A stretch of 64,000 nucleotides of DNA from Callorhinus ursinus (taxonomy: Eukaryota > Chordata > Mammalia > Carnivora > Otariidae): positions 5,738,940-5,802,939 of the forward strand of contig NW_020312904.1 of the NCBI RefSeq assembly GCF_003265705.1, read 5' to 3'. Position numbers and translations under genes: made by a program. Shown here piece after piece: positions 23,403 through 35,255 of the stretch (the first letter of the stretch is position 1; each line of letters begins with the position of its first letter). A model generated the notes under the pieces. The model had not been told where the DNA came from, searched no databases, and worked only from the letters and a program-made list of their open reading frames with translations.

Positions 23403-23525
23403 TTGGGGCATCTGGATGGCTTAGTTGGTAGAGCATGTGACTCTGCTATCTCGGGGTTGTGAGTTCGAGCCCCAAGTTGGGTACAGAAATTACTTTAAAA
23501 TTCATTAAAGAAAAAATAAAAATAA
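23403..23525 (+). mobile_element. short, older SINEC-type element
   Basis: GGGGCATCTGGATGGCTTAG, TAGAGCATGTGACTC and GAGTTCGAGCCCC show the tRNA-like head. Confidence 0.8.
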
Positions 23526-23648
23526 GTTAAAGTGTTTAAAGTTACGTAAAAGATTGTGCCCTGCTGGGCCCAATCTCTGAGGTGCCCAGAGAGGCAGATG
23601 CAGCCCTCGGGGGTCCTTTATTCCAGAGTTTCGGGTCTCCCCCACCTT

Positions 23649-23781
23649 TTTAAAGATTTTATTTATTTATTTGACAGAGAGAGCACAAGCAGGGGGAACG
23701 GGAGAGGGAGAAACAGGCTCCCTGATGCGGGGCTCGATCCCAGGACCCCGGGATCATGACCTGAGCCGAAGGCAGATGCTT
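23649..23781 (-). mobile_element. SINEC, 5' truncated
   Basis: Antisense copy that stops at GAAGGCAGATGCTT, without the CCACCCAGGCGCCC head. Confidence 0.85.
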
Positions 23782-25669
23782 TGGGGGCTCCCGTTTCCTC
23801 CCTGGGCCAAAGTCCTCAGCTCCCCACTGGACTCGTCCTGGCCCAGAACGCAACTCCGCCCCACCCTCCCCGAGACAGAATTAATTGCTCCTCATCTGCA
23901 CTGTCCCAGCACCTTCGGTAAACAGACTTGGATTGGGCACTTGGCCCACTCTAGTCTCATTAAATGTTTACCTGTCTGTCTGCCCCAGCTCAGAGTGGTG
24001 ACCTAGTGAACGGGGACAGTCAGGGGGCAGGAGGGGCAGACAATATACTGCAAAACCAAACAAGGGAGCTGGGCTCACAGCCACAGCCAATTCCTGGCTC
24101 GGAGACCCTGGACTCACACACCCTCACCAGCAAGAAGTACTGCTGTGAGGAGGCAGAGGCTGCATGGGCGGTGCACAGTAAGCGCCCACTAATGGGCAAC
24201 TATGATTATGAGCCTGGAGCTCAGGAGACGCACGTGCCACACTGGCCACCTCAGTCAGAGCTGGGGTTTTCCTGATGCGTCATCCTCCGTACTCGGGAAA
24301 CCTGGCAGACGTCTATCCTCACCTTGATCTAGCTGCTTCTGAGCTCCAAGCCATAGACACACAAATGCCAACATCTTTGGGGGGGGGCGGGGGACGACAA
24401 GAGCTCTCAATTCTAAACATCTGTATCCCAGTGACAGCCCTCCAGTTGGTAGCCCGGTGGGCTGCCCTTGGCTCTAGAGCGCACACTTCCGCTCAGTCTG
24501 GGTGACAGGCTGTCTTCTCCCACCTCCAGCAAAACAGGTTTACCACGCAGTGCCCGGCAAGGCCCAGCGGGTGTTTTGTATTGTCACACCCTAATATTGA
24601 CACTAGGAAAATCAGCTGTCCTCCCTGAGCCTGCATCAGTGCGCTGACCCCCAGCCCCGGCCTCTCTGGGGCCGGCCTCAGTGCCAACGAGGAACTCGGG
24701 CCCGTGGCCTTATTTGCTTACATTCTGTATTTCTCCCAGGGCCTGGCCCCAGCCAACCAGCGCAGGACAAAGAGACGAGGGAGCGGCTACACGTGTCCCC
24801 TCTGGACCCACGGCAGGCTTCCTGGTGGCTGCCAACAACAAAACCCGAGCGTGCCGGGGACTTCCTTGAAACCTCTTGGAATTGTTCTGAGCAGAGAGAA
24901 AAAAACAGCCGGACTCTCGTGGGATCCACTATGTTCGGAGGCAGGGGAAGCAAGAAGCCATGAATTGTCTACAAACGTAAGAGGTTCACTAAAAACAGGA
25001 TGCTTTCCAGGGAGAGGGGAAAATACCTCCGAGGTCAGCTTCAAGACTCAACCAGCGGATGGAGCCATTCCCCAAGCACCTCCTTCCACAGATGAGCCGA
25101 CCAGCAGAGAAAAAATGGGCTCACGTTGCTCTCTGGTTTCTCCGCAGCTCAGTGAATCCAGCTTTCATACCGCCAGAAACTTCGGGTACTTAACATGCAG
25201 AAAACCCTCCGCCCAGTCTCTTCCCAGTGTGCCCAGGCTGTGCCACGGGCTAGGGATACTCCACTGGGTGTGACTTTTGGTCCTCTCGTTCTGGAGCTGC
25301 AGGGTAGTGTCATGCTAAGTGAGCACAAATGGGTAATTTCAATCTATCTTCAGTGGCCTGAAACAGTCCAATAAGGTCCTTGCACAGAGGAACTAGTAGG
25401 AATAGGAAGAGAGGAAGGGCCTGCACCTTTATTTTTTTTATATTTTTTTTAGGGCTGCACCTTTAGATGAGGTAGTCAGGGAAGACTTCTCACAGGAGGC
25501 AAGCAAGTGAACGGACACAAGGAAAAAGAATGACACCCATGGGGACAGTGCTAAGTGTATCGCTCCATTTGTCTCAGGCCCCACTCCATCCCAGAGGGCC
25601 TCACAGGATCCTTGGTGCTTGGAAAAACATTCTTGCGACCAGAATTCCCACCAAATAAATAAATATTTT

Positions 25670-25692
25670 ATACATATATATATATATATATA
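25670..25692. repeat. TA microsatellite
   Basis: Uninterrupted TA run following an A-rich stretch. Confidence 0.9.
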
Positions 25693-25740
25693 AACATCAC
25701 CTGGCAGCCATCTTAGAAGTTTGATTAAATAGGTCCCCCC

Positions 25741-25938
25741 GGGGCGCCTGGGTGGCTCAGTTGGTTGGGCGACTGCCTTCGGCTCAGGTCATGATCCTGG
25801 AGTCCCGGGATCGAGTCCCACATCGGGCTTCCTGCTCAGCAGGGAGTCTGCTTCTCCCTCTGACCCTCTTCCCTCTCGTGCTTTCTATCTCTCGTTCTCT
25901 CTCTCAAATAAATAAATGAAGTCTTTAAAAAAAAAGAA
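25741..25938 (+). mobile_element. SINEC
   Basis: Sense copy flanked by AAATAGGTCCCCC on the left and AAATAGGTCCCCCC on the right. Confidence 0.95.
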
Positions 25939-26419
25939 AAATAGGTCCCCCCATCCCAGGGCATTCTGAGACACTGACTGGAAATCCAATCTCCCCAGAT
26001 GCTTTGGACAATTTACACCAAAAACAAGCCCAAATAAACATGTACAACATTAACATTGGTAAAGCTTTAGGAGCCACAGGTAAAGCAGTCAGTGACAGCC
26101 CTGTGACCTTGAGGTTAAAAGGGTGGGAAATCCCCAAATCCTGGAGCGGGAAGGGAAGGGTGGAGGAGAGCTGAAGCTGTGGGCAAGAGCTGCACCAACA
26201 GCCAGGTGGCTAAGGCTGGAACCTCAGCCGGTTTAAGGCCTCAGACAGACCACTTAGGGAACTAAGTATAAAACCACACCAATAAACACCTAAACTGCAC
26301 CACTCCTAAGAATTTACCCCAAAGGCATGCCCAAGATAAGCAGAAAAAAGGTTTTAAAGTGTTCATTCTAAGGGAAGCCACGCACAGCCACCAACGCTTG
26401 GGTGGGTGCTCACACCTGC

Positions 26420-26520
26420 TGAGGAAACCTCAGGGACCCATTCTACAGAATGGGCTAACTGAGGCTCAGAGGTGGAGTAGCCCGTCTAAGACAACACAGC
26501 TGGAAGGTGGCTGGGTGGAG
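26420..26520 (-). mobile_element. MIR
   Basis: Antisense core: GGGCTAACTGAGGCTCAGAG then ACAACACAGCTGGAAGG. Confidence 0.5.
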
Positions 26521-27670
26521 AGTTTTGGCGGAACTCCAGAACGGCCCCGGGCTTTGTAGTTTGACAGTCTTTATGTTGCCTCCGGGACCGAAGTCTCAGT
26601 TTCTCCACCTGTGAAATGAGGCCTCAGCCTCTGGAGGCCGGCCAGCACAGAGCTCAACTGCCTGCCCCCCCCACCCCACGCGGGAAGGATAACGCTGATA
26701 ACCCTCCCTTCCTGGGGAGCCCGAGCGAAGCTTCACCAACACCCGATCAAAGGCCCGGGCCACAGTAGGTGCTGGGGGTAGGCGGGGGGAAATGTTACAA
26801 CGGCGGCAGCAACAACAACGTCCTGCCCCCCGGGGTGGCTCATTCCGGCGAAAATTACAGTAACGATTAACGGTTTACAAAGCGGTTTCGCGCCCAGGAG
26901 ACCGAAGCTCTGAGCGAAAGCGTACAGAGCCCGGAGCCCCCACCCCACCCCCGGGCTTGCTTTGGCCGCGCGCGGGGCTGGCGGCGGGACCCTTCCCGGT
27001 CACCGGACGGAACGCGCCCGCGGCCACCGCAGCGCCGAGCGCGCAGGCCGCTCCGGTTTGCAAAGCGAGGCCGGGCGCGCCCGCGGGGCGCACCTGTGCA
27101 CGGCGAGGGCAGGTGCGGGGCGGCGGCCGCGCCCCGCTCGGCGCGCAGTTCCTGTTCCGGACTTCCCCCCGCGGCCCACGACAAAGCCTCTCTCCGGCCC
27201 TTCGCAGGTGCGCGGCGACTCGGGGCGCCCCGGGTCCCGGCGGGGGCCAGCGCCCGACGCCATCTTCCAGGTTTCGGTGGACACCCGGCTGTGCGGCCGC
27301 GGCCCGTGGCTGGCGATCCCGCGCTCCCGTCCGGCCCTCCGGGCGGGGCGCAGGGGGCGCCGCCCCACTGCACAGTCGCGGAGACTGAGGCCCGGGGGGG
27401 CCGCGGCTGGTACCATCGCCGGCGGAGACCCGGAGACCCGGCCGGAGAGGGGGCGTATCGGAGCCGGGGTCCCGAAACGTCGCCCGAAAGTGACACACCC
27501 AACAGCTGCCCGGGACGGAAAAACCTGGCCACAGGTCCCCACGCTTCCAGCCGCTCGGCACCCAGGGCAGCACCCTGAGCGCCTGCCTGCCGGGCTCGGG
27601 CTGGGCGCAGGGGCGGAGGGCAGCGGGGTGAGCGAGGGCCGCGGCAGGGCGGGCAGGGGCTCGGACTCAC

Positions 27671-27735
27671 CTCGCGTCGGAGGCGGCGGCGGCGGCGACG
27701 GTGGCGGCCGAAGGGCTTGAGCCGGGAGGCGTCTG
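27671..27735 (-). other. BIK: BIK non-coding first exon (5' UTR), approximate start
   Basis: On the minus strand a strong donor (GCGAG followed by GTGAGTCC) closes at 27671 in a CpG island. About 30 bases upstream of the inferred start lies a TATA-like box. The exon carries a short GCC triplet run. Splicing to the acceptor at 15055 would give a 5' UTR of about 70 bases, matching the non-coding first exon of BIK. The start is inferred from the TATA spacing. Confidence 0.7.
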
Positions 27736-27762
27736 GTGTGCGGCGGCCGCCGGGGCGCGAGC

Positions 27763-27800
27763 TTATAAACCGCCGGGCCCCGCCCCGGCCCGCCCCCGGG
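27763..27800 (-). promoter_or_regulatory. BIK: BIK core promoter: TATA-like box and GC boxes
   Basis: The minus strand reads TTTATAAGC at about 27761-27769, preceded upstream by two CCCGCCCC-type GC boxes (27780-27800). It sits at the edge of the CpG island and 25-35 bases before the inferred BIK start. Confidence 0.6.
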
Positions 27801-28347
27801 GCCGCGGCTCCCGCCCCGCCGCTCTGAATCCCGGACCCCGGGTTTTCGGTTGCTAGTTTGATGTGTTAGCTGTCTGCACCCCGCTGTCAGCGTCCGCAGT
27901 TTACCCAGCCCCGCCGTGCACTCTGTAGGCGCCGCGGAGTACTGGTGAACGAATCCACCCGCCGATTTGGGTAAACGATCCAGGATCTTTACACCGGCTG
28001 TCCCATTCGCCCTCCAAGGAGCCCTGAGGGCTCGCTGCTTTTTTCCTTGCCCATTTTACCGATAAGAAAACTGAGCGATGGAGAGGACCAGACGACAGCG
28101 GGAAATTCCCCCCCCCCCCTCAAATAGTCAGGCTCTCTGCGCTGGCCTTTTCGGGAGTTAGGTTTGGTTTTGTTTTTCTCAGTTTTCTTTATTGTGGTAA
28201 AATACACATAACACAGTTTACCATATTAACCGTTTTTAAGTGTACTGTTCAGTGGTATTAAATACACAACGTGCAATGATCACCACCACCCATCTCTACA
28301 ATTCCATCTTGTAGAACAGACTATTACCCATGAGAAACTCTCCATTC

Positions 28348-28562
28348 GGGGCGCCTGGGTGGCTCAGTCGGTTAAGCGTCTGCCTTCGGCTAGGGTCCTG
28401 ATCCCAGGGTCGTCGGATTGAGCCCCACATGGGGCTCCCCGCTCAGCGACGAGCCTGCTTCTCCCTCTCCCCCTCTCTGCCTGCCGCTCCCCCTGCTTCT
28501 GTGCGCTCTGTCAAATAAATAAGATCTTAAAAAACAACAACAACAACAACAAAGAAAAAAAC
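28348..28562 (+). mobile_element. SINEC
   Basis: Sense copy ending in a CAA-repeat-rich tail. Confidence 0.92.
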
Positions 28563-28571
28563 CCCATTCCT

Positions 28572-28683
28572 AGGGCTCCTGGCTGGCTCAGTCGGCGGAG
28601 CCTGTGACTCTTGATGTTACCTTCATGGTTTCCAGCCCCACTTTGGGAGTAGAGATTACTTAAAAAAACAAAAACAAAAACAA
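28572..28683 (+). mobile_element. short, older SINEC-type element
   Basis: GGGCTCCTGGCTGGCTCAG head and a short body ending GAGATTACTTAAAAAAAC. Confidence 0.8.
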
Positions 28684-28733
28684 CCCTCCCCATTTCCTTC
28701 TGCCCTGGCACCCACCTGGAATTAGGTATTTTT

Positions 28734-29129
28734 TTTTTTAAAGATTTTATTTATGGGCGCCTGGGTGGCTCAGTTGGTTGGGCGACTGCCTTTGGCTCAG
28801 GTCATGATCCAGGAGTCCCGGGATCGAGTCCCGCATCGGGCTCCCTGCTTGGCGGAGAGTCTGCTTCTCCCTCTGACCCTCCCCCCTCTCATGTGCTCTC
28901 TCTCTCTCTCATTCTGTCTCAAATAAATAAATAAATAAAAATCTTTAAAAAAAAATATTTTATTTATTTACTTGACAGAGAGAGGCCAAGCAGGGGGGGC
29001 TGCAGAGGAAGAGAAAGAAGCAGACTCCCCGCTGAGCAGGGGGCCCTTTGTGGCGCTGGATCCCAGGACCCCGGGATCGTGATCTGAGCCGAAGGCAGAT
29101 GCTTAACCATTGAGCCACCCAGGCGCCCC
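28734..29129 (-). mobile_element. SINEC, interrupted by another SINEC
   Basis: Antisense outer copy with TSD GGAATTAGGTATTTTT / GGAATCAGGTATTTTT; its A-tail region is split by the plus-strand SINE at 28755. Confidence 0.93.
28755..28956 (+). mobile_element. SINEC nested in an older SINEC
   Basis: Sense copy flanked by ATTTTATTTAT (28744-28754 and 28957-28967), which is part of the host SINE. Confidence 0.95.
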
Positions 29130-30569
29130 AGGAATCAGGTATTTTTGAGCCTTTGTCGCAAATGTGAACACTGAGAATGATGCTTTGGTAGAAGCAGCAG
29201 CAGCAGCACCCCACTCCTTTACCCTACCTCGGCCTTCCACCTGTACCACCCACCATCCCCCGACTCCCCGGCTTTCCCCGTGGGAGCTGCCTGCCTGCCC
29301 TGAGCCTCCTGGGCCCAAAAAGAAATGTGGGGCCAAGCCCCTAGGGCAGAAGGAGAATCAGAAAGGTTCTCGGGAGGGTGGGCCCCAGCCCTGGGGAGGG
29401 TTAGGGAGGGGGAGGATCACTGCTGAGGGGGAGCGCAGGAGCGGGGCAGAAGCAGAGGAAGGCAGAGACCTGGCTGGGATTACAAAGTAACCACCGCCCC
29501 GAGAACACAACAACAAGGCTTGTTTACCTTAGTCCTGCTGTCTCTGAGGGCGGAGGGACAGCAGGTCCAGGGGAGTTCCCCTCCCCCTAGTTCTGCCATT
29601 TGCTACCTGTTGGGGCCCCCTGACCCCTTCTTCCCACTTCTGGGGTGACGGGCAGTGATGCCCAGTTTTCCTTCAGTGTTATCGCTGCAACGGGCTGACC
29701 CACCCCCCACCCGCAGGGCTATAGGGAGGATCAGAGGGGATCTTGATCTGTGACCACCAGCAGATAATCCTTAGTAAACACCAGCAAGAGTTTAAGCTTC
29801 AAGGCCCCTCCCTAGGGGCTCTTCTGGCATCTTCTGATTTTGAAATCCTTTGAGGACCCCCAAATCACATCACCTCTAAGCTCCACAAAGCCTGCACCAT
29901 CCCAACCGTCTCTGAGAGCCACGGGCTGCCTTGCAGGCAGGAGGGAGGAGCCCTGTAAGATCGGGGCACCTCTCCAAATGCATCCTCTGAGCCTCGTAGA
30001 AGCGAAACAATGACACTGGGTCCCGTGGGCCAAAAAGGCCTGACGTCTCTGGGGGAGAATGCCTCCGGAGGGGTCTCAAGGCTGAATGCACAGGGCCAGG
30101 CACACAGTAGGTGTTCAAGAAACATTAGTGGAGCGGATGAGGAAGGACAGTTCGGGGACAGATGGGGGATAGAAGTCCCCAAGGGAGGGGTGGGTGAAAA
30201 TATTTTGTTTTGCAAGGTCCTAAGATAATATGCTGATCCAATAGTTGAGAAGGAGGCAAAAACTTTTGAATAAGAATGGGGCCTGTATCTGGCCTTGGCT
30301 TCCTATTAGTCTAAGAAAAAGCCCCGGGCTAGATGTCGAAGGAAAACAACACCACCCCACTTAGGGGAAGGGTGGCAGGCACCACCAGTCCCAGGGCTGA
30401 CCACTTTGCATTATCTCCTGTAATTCCCACGACCTCCTCTTGCAGCAGGAATGGCCATCCCGGGATCACAGACACCAGAGCACCCACCAAGGGTCCCAGA
30501 ACAGGCCAGAGAGAACGTATGGTCCCATTTTACAGATCCAGAAACTGAGGCTCTAAAAAAGGAGGCCAG

Positions 30570-30681
30570 GGCGCCTGGCTGGCTCAGTTGGAGGAGTGTG
30601 TGACTCTTGATCTCCGGGTCCTGGGTTCGAGACCCACATGGGGTATAGAGATTACTTAAATAAAATACTTAAAAAAAAAAT
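30570..30681 (+). mobile_element. short, older SINEC-type element
   Basis: GGGCGCCTGGCTGGCTCAG, GTGTGTGACTCTTGATC and GGGTTCGAGACCC. Confidence 0.82.
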
Positions 30682-30682
30682 A

Positions 30683-30893
30683 GGGGCACCTGGGTGACTC
30701 AGTTGTTTAGGCGTCTTTAGACTTTGGCTCAGGTCCTGATCTCGGGGTCCTGGATGGAGCCCTGTGTCGGGGTCCCCGCTCAGCAGGGCATCTGCTTCCC
30801 CTGTCCCTCTCCCTCTGCCCCTGACTCTACTCTCATCCTCTGTCCTCTCTCTCTCAAATGAATAAATAAAATCTTTAAAAAAAAAAAAAAAAA
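30683..30893 (+). mobile_element. SINEC
   Basis: Sense copy in the A tail of the preceding element, giving a tandem pair. Confidence 0.9.
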
Positions 30894-31516
30894 GGATGCC
30901 AACTGCTGGAGACCACCCAGCCAGCCCGTGGGCAGCAGAGAGAGTTTCAAGCCTAGGTCCTGAAGTGCCCTTTTCACCCCTTTACAGCTGGGCTCAAACC
31001 TTCTGGGCCTCAGTTTCCCCTTCTCCATAGGGATTTGCTGGCTTGTCCCAGGGTTATTGGGCTGTGGATCCTGCTCTCTAAGAGAACACCATGAAACGGT
31101 GGGACAGGCCCTTCCTTCCCGGGGCGGGGGGTGGGGGGGGAGGGCCTCATCCCAAGGAGCTGCCTCCAGCGGCCTTGGGATCCTCCAGCACCAGCCGAAC
31201 CCCTCCTGCTGAGGCTGTGACCCCTTCTCTCAGTGGTTTAGAGATCCACTGTCCAGTTGATCCTCCGGCACCAACTTAGGGTTGAGTTTTGTCCTTGATA
31301 TGACTTTGTTTGGGATCATTCATTTAACAAATATTGATTGACATCATATGCCAGGCTGGGTGGTAGCTGATGGGGATCTAGAGCTGACACATGCGAGCAG
31401 GGAGTCCCCATCCAAATTGAGGAGCCAGTGGAGGGGAAAGCAGCCTCCAGGAAGATAGGGCGTCAGGCAGCTTGGCACATACAGGTGCTCGAGGAGGGAC
31501 AGTGAGGCCTGGCAGT

Positions 31517-31556
31517 GGGGGGGGGGGGGGCCGGGGGGGGGGGGGGGGGGGGGGGG
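31517..31556. repeat. 40-base G tract
   Basis: 14 G, CC, then 24 G. Strong quadruplex potential; the length may be unreliable in assemblies. Confidence 0.9.
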
Positions 31557-32079
31557 AGCAGATCTTCTAGCCAGGATGGCCACGGAAGTCTTCCTGAAAA
31601 GACTGAGAACTGAGGGCAGGGCCTTCCGTAGGTGCGGGCATTCCCCTGCCCAAGGCGAGAGAGGGGAGGAGGAGGAGTTGGGAGCAGCCCCAGGGCTGGC
31701 CAAGTGTGTCTGCCAAGTGCCAGCCTTGGAGGCCGAGGCCGAGGCCGGGGCCCACCGGGGGGAACCAGGTGCCAGGGAGGCTTTCGATGGCCCCGTCTTT
31801 TCCACTCGCCATCCCAGACTCTTATCCCAGCCTTGGGACACCTTATCTGGAAAATCCTCCCGCTTTGAGAGGCTTTGTAGTATCAGGAGGGACCCATTAA
31901 AGGGCTTTGCTGTTCTCTCCTGGGTTGTGCCTGAGCTCCTTGCCAGGGGCTTCAGGAGCCTGTCACCCACGCCAGCCCAGTGGATGTTTTGTGGGGGTAC
32001 CTTCGCGGGGTGAGAGGCTGTCGAGAGAGCTCTGTGGGCTGGGCGTGTTGCCTGGGTGGTTTCCTATAACCCTCCTGCA

Positions 32080-32205
32080 CCCCTGCCGGGTAGGCGTCCC
32101 CATTGCACAGATGAGGAAACTGAGAGAGGCCCTAATGGGTTCAAGGCCACATAGTCGAGAGATTGGAAGGCTGGGGCTTGAACCCAAGTCCCTCTGTCCT
32201 GCCTG
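32080..32205 (-). mobile_element. MIR
   Basis: Antisense core CAGATGAGGAAACTGAGAGA, then GGCTTGAACCCAAGTCC. Confidence 0.55.
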
Positions 32206-32319
32206 ACTTGGGGTCTACAGCTAGACTTCAGGAAGTCTGTTAACCTCTTCAGATGAAGCAGAATTTCATTTGGGGTATAAAATAAGCCTTTTCTGGAGAG
32301 GGAGCCTACAGCCTGGTGA

Positions 32320-32505
32320 GTGAGAACCAGGACTCTGGGGGTCACTCAGCACTGAGTTTGGATCCTGCCTCCGTAACTTGTGTGGCCACGGACAAATGCC
32401 TCTGTGAAGTTTTCCACCTCCCAGGGCTGCTGAGGGACTAAAACTCAGGAAGCCCCTTCGTGTGGTGCCTGGCACACAGCAGGTGGTCCGTAAACCCAGA
32501 AGCTT
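32320..32505 (+). mobile_element. MIR
   Basis: Sense: GAGTTTGGATCCTGCC, GTGTGGCCACGGACAAATGC, TGGTGCCTGGCACACAGCAG. Confidence 0.6.
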
Positions 32506-32667
32506 TTATTGAAGGAGTCGACTTGACATGTTCGCAGAAGAAACTGTATCTTGGAGGTGCATCTTATATTAAATGAAATCACACACTTTTAGAAATCGGT
32601 GTGTCCAGTACAATCCCACATTTTGAAAAATCCACATAGAAAAGTCTGGAAATAAATATAGGACTGC

Positions 32668-32878
32668 TGGGGCGCCTGGGTGGCTCAGTCGTTAAGCGTC
32701 TGCCTTCGGCTCAGGTCATGATCCCAGGGTCCTGGGATCGAGCCCCGCATCGGGCTCCCTGCTCCGCGGGAGGCCTGCTTCTCCCTCTCCCACTCCCCCT
32801 GCTTGTGTTCCCCCCCTCACTGTGTCTCTCTCTGTCAAATACATAGAATCTTAAAAAAAAGAGAGAGAGAAGAAAAGA
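32668..32878 (+). mobile_element. SINEC (first of a tandem pair)
   Basis: Sense copy. AAATATAGGACTGC precedes it (near 32655) and recurs only after the second copy (near 33110), so one target site brackets both. Confidence 0.94.
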
Positions 32879-32879
32879 G

Positions 32880-33108
32880 GGGCGCCTGGGTGGCTCAGTC
32901 ACTAAGTGTCTGCCTTCAGCTCAGGTCATGATCCCAGGGTCCTGGGATCGAGCCCCACGTTGGGCTCCCCGCTTGGCAGGAAGCCTGCTTCTCCCTCTCC
33001 CACTCCTGCTTATGTTCCTGCTCTCACTATCTTTCTCTCTGTCAAATAAATAAATAAACTCTTTAAAAAATAAATAAATAAATAAAATTTAAAAAAAAGA
33101 AAAGAAAG
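32880..33108 (+). mobile_element. SINEC inserted in the tail of the previous SINEC
   Basis: Sense copy immediately after AAGAAAAGAGG, with a long AAATA-rich tail. Confidence 0.93.
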
Positions 33109-34395
33109 AAATATAGGACTGCAAAACGGGAATAGTGGTCATCTCTGGGCATAAGAGAACTTCATTACGTTCCCATTTTGCAGGCCAGGAGACTGAGGCT
33201 CAGAGAGAGCCGCTGAGCTGTAGGATAGAGACGTGTGGATGCACTGGGATGCGGGGAGGGCGGGGGGAGGGGGCTTCTCTTCCCAGCTCTCTGAGCAGGA
33301 ACACAGCCTAAGGCCTGAAAGCCTCAGTTTCTCTCATTTTCCAGGAAGCCAGGACAGGGACACCTAGCTCATAGGGTTGTTGTGAGGAAGGCAGTCGGTG
33401 CCTGAAGAGACTGTCATGACTGTCCCAGGTCACTCAGTAGTTGGTGGGGCGACTTGCGTCCCTTGTTACCTGGTTTGCTTTACCTTCCTTCATAGCACCT
33501 TCTGCTCTCTCAAACACTCATTTACAAATATATCTGTCTGTTGTCTAACTCCCCGCTCCCCACTGAGGCTAAGCCAGACTTGGTGTGTTTGGGGCTCAGA
33601 CACGGGGTGCTCAACCAGTACTCGCTGAGCAAACGCCTGCACAGGGATGGGCACCTCGGGGCTCCTCTATTTTCCGTCTACTTCCTCCCTCTGTCCTTCT
33701 GTCACTTCTCCCCCTCGGACCACATTTTAAAATAGTTTCTATGGTAGCTCGAAGCTTCCTTTTCTTCTTTAAGGAAGGGTAGGGGGAGGTCCTGCTGCTT
33801 TACAACCTGGGGTGAGGGGGAGGTATGTGTGCATATTCACGCTGTTGTCTTTGGAGCTGTGGGGGGGGGGGTAGGTGGAGGCATTCTCAAGAAACCAAGG
33901 GGGTTGGTCCCCCTGGGAGTCCAGTGACATGGTGGTCCCAGGTGGGGGAGTCGAACCTTTGTGCGGTGGGGAGATTTCCCCTGGGCACTGGGTTAAGAGA
34001 CACCCCCCGCCCCCAACACACACGCGCACACATCAGGCCGGCCCTGCCTCGAATTGCTGCTGGGCAGGTGTAGGCAGAGCCTACACAGGTCAGGGTGGGG
34101 CTGCGTCACCATGCAGCCATGGGAGCCCCAGGGCACAGGAATCTGGAGTCCAGGCTGGGTGGCAGCAGACGGCACTTGGCTTCTTTGGGAATTCCCAGGG
34201 AGTTTCAGGGATGGCTGAGATCAAGTTCAACAGCCAGAGCCAAGCATCTGTGGGTCCTCGGCTGGGGAGCTGCTGGAGATTGAGGGGAAGTTGGAGGTGG
34301 GGAAGGGTCCCTGGGTGCTCAGAGCCTGGAGCCAGATAGATCCTTCTCTGGGCCGTAGGGAGGCTTTTGGCGGCAAGAGTCAATGGTAGTGAGTT

Positions 34396-34591
34396 GTTTT
34401 TTTTTTTAAGGTTTTATTTATTTTACTTGAGAGAGGGAGAGAGCACAAGCAGGGGGAGCAGCAGAGGGAAGGGGAGGAGCAGACTCTCCACTGAGCAGGG
34501 AACCCCAACATGGGGCTCAATCCCAGGACCATGGGATTATGACCTGAGCTGAAGGCAGACGCTTAACCAATTGATCCACCCAGGCGCCCCC
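34396..34591 (-). mobile_element. SINEC
   Basis: Antisense copy ending CCACCCAGGCGCCCCC. Confidence 0.92.
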
Positions 34592-35255
34592 GTAGGATTA
34601 TTTTTGAAAGACAAGGCCTGTTCTTAGCTGCTTAAGTTATGTCTTGGATGCCCGGAGAGCTCACTTACCCCAGCTGCCATTTCCCTCAGAAACATCCAAA
34701 GATTCTGGCGGGAGCCTCCTCACCCCGGCCTCCCAGAGTCCTCTATTTGTTGCAAACCCCTGGAAATGGGCAGGGCCCAAGGCCTCCTGGCAGCGGGACT
34801 GCTGAGCCCCTCCCAGCCTCACGCTGGCTCCGCTCAGCCAGGACCCCGAGAGGGAGAAGCTGGCGGGGGCATCCAGTACCAGCCCTGGAGCCATGGAGGG
34901 GGGCCACAGCGCCAGGCAGGACCATAGTGCCACCAAGAGCTGGGACAAAGTTATCCGAAAACAGAGGGCCAAGGCCCCGAGAAGCTCGAGGGAAGAACAG
35001 AAGTGGATAACCCATAGACTTCAAGGAGGCTGCTCCATATCCCCACCCAGTAAGAGGCATCACAAGCCAGGGCCGCCAAACTAGTTCATCCCCTCCCACA
35101 CTCACATCTGTCACAATCTTGGATGATGTCAGCCCTGTCCTTCCAGATGCTCAGGCCGAAGACCTCGGAGTTGTCCTCCACCGTTCTTTCTCTCACACCT
35201 CCCTCCTTGAATGTGGGCCAGGTTCAGGGACTCCTTCCTTTCTTCCTTCCTTTCT

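Larger units (their letters stand above)
15056..27670 (-). other. BIK: BIK intron 1 (12.6 kb)
   Basis: Large first intron separating the CpG-island exon from the start-codon exon. It holds about ten SINEC copies, MIR fragments, one MaLR LTR and a TA microsatellite (listed separately). Stretches such as 24000-25660 show no recognisable repeat or gene. Confidence 0.7.
26880..27850. promoter_or_regulatory. BIK: CpG island at the BIK promoter
   Basis: About 1 kb of very GC-rich, CpG-dense DNA surrounds BIK exon 1 and the start of intron 1, including a TTTCGCGC match to the E2F consensus at 26886-26893. Long open frames on both strands here (up to 267 codons) come from GC bias and have no recognisable protein content. 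Confidence 0.8.
28185..28735 (-). mobile_element. old L1-type 3' UTR split by two SINEs
   Basis: Begins ATTGTGGTAAAATACACATA, then CAGTGGTATTAAATAC, and resumes after the SINEs as CCCATTTCCTTCTGCCCTGG. It matches a common old L1 3' UTR in antisense. Confidence 0.55.

Noticed and set aside
26867..27720. Long open frames (up to 267 codons) on both strands
   Set aside because: They lie in the BIK CpG island, overlap in several frames and are Arg/Pro/Gly/Ala-rich with no domain; GC bias explains them.
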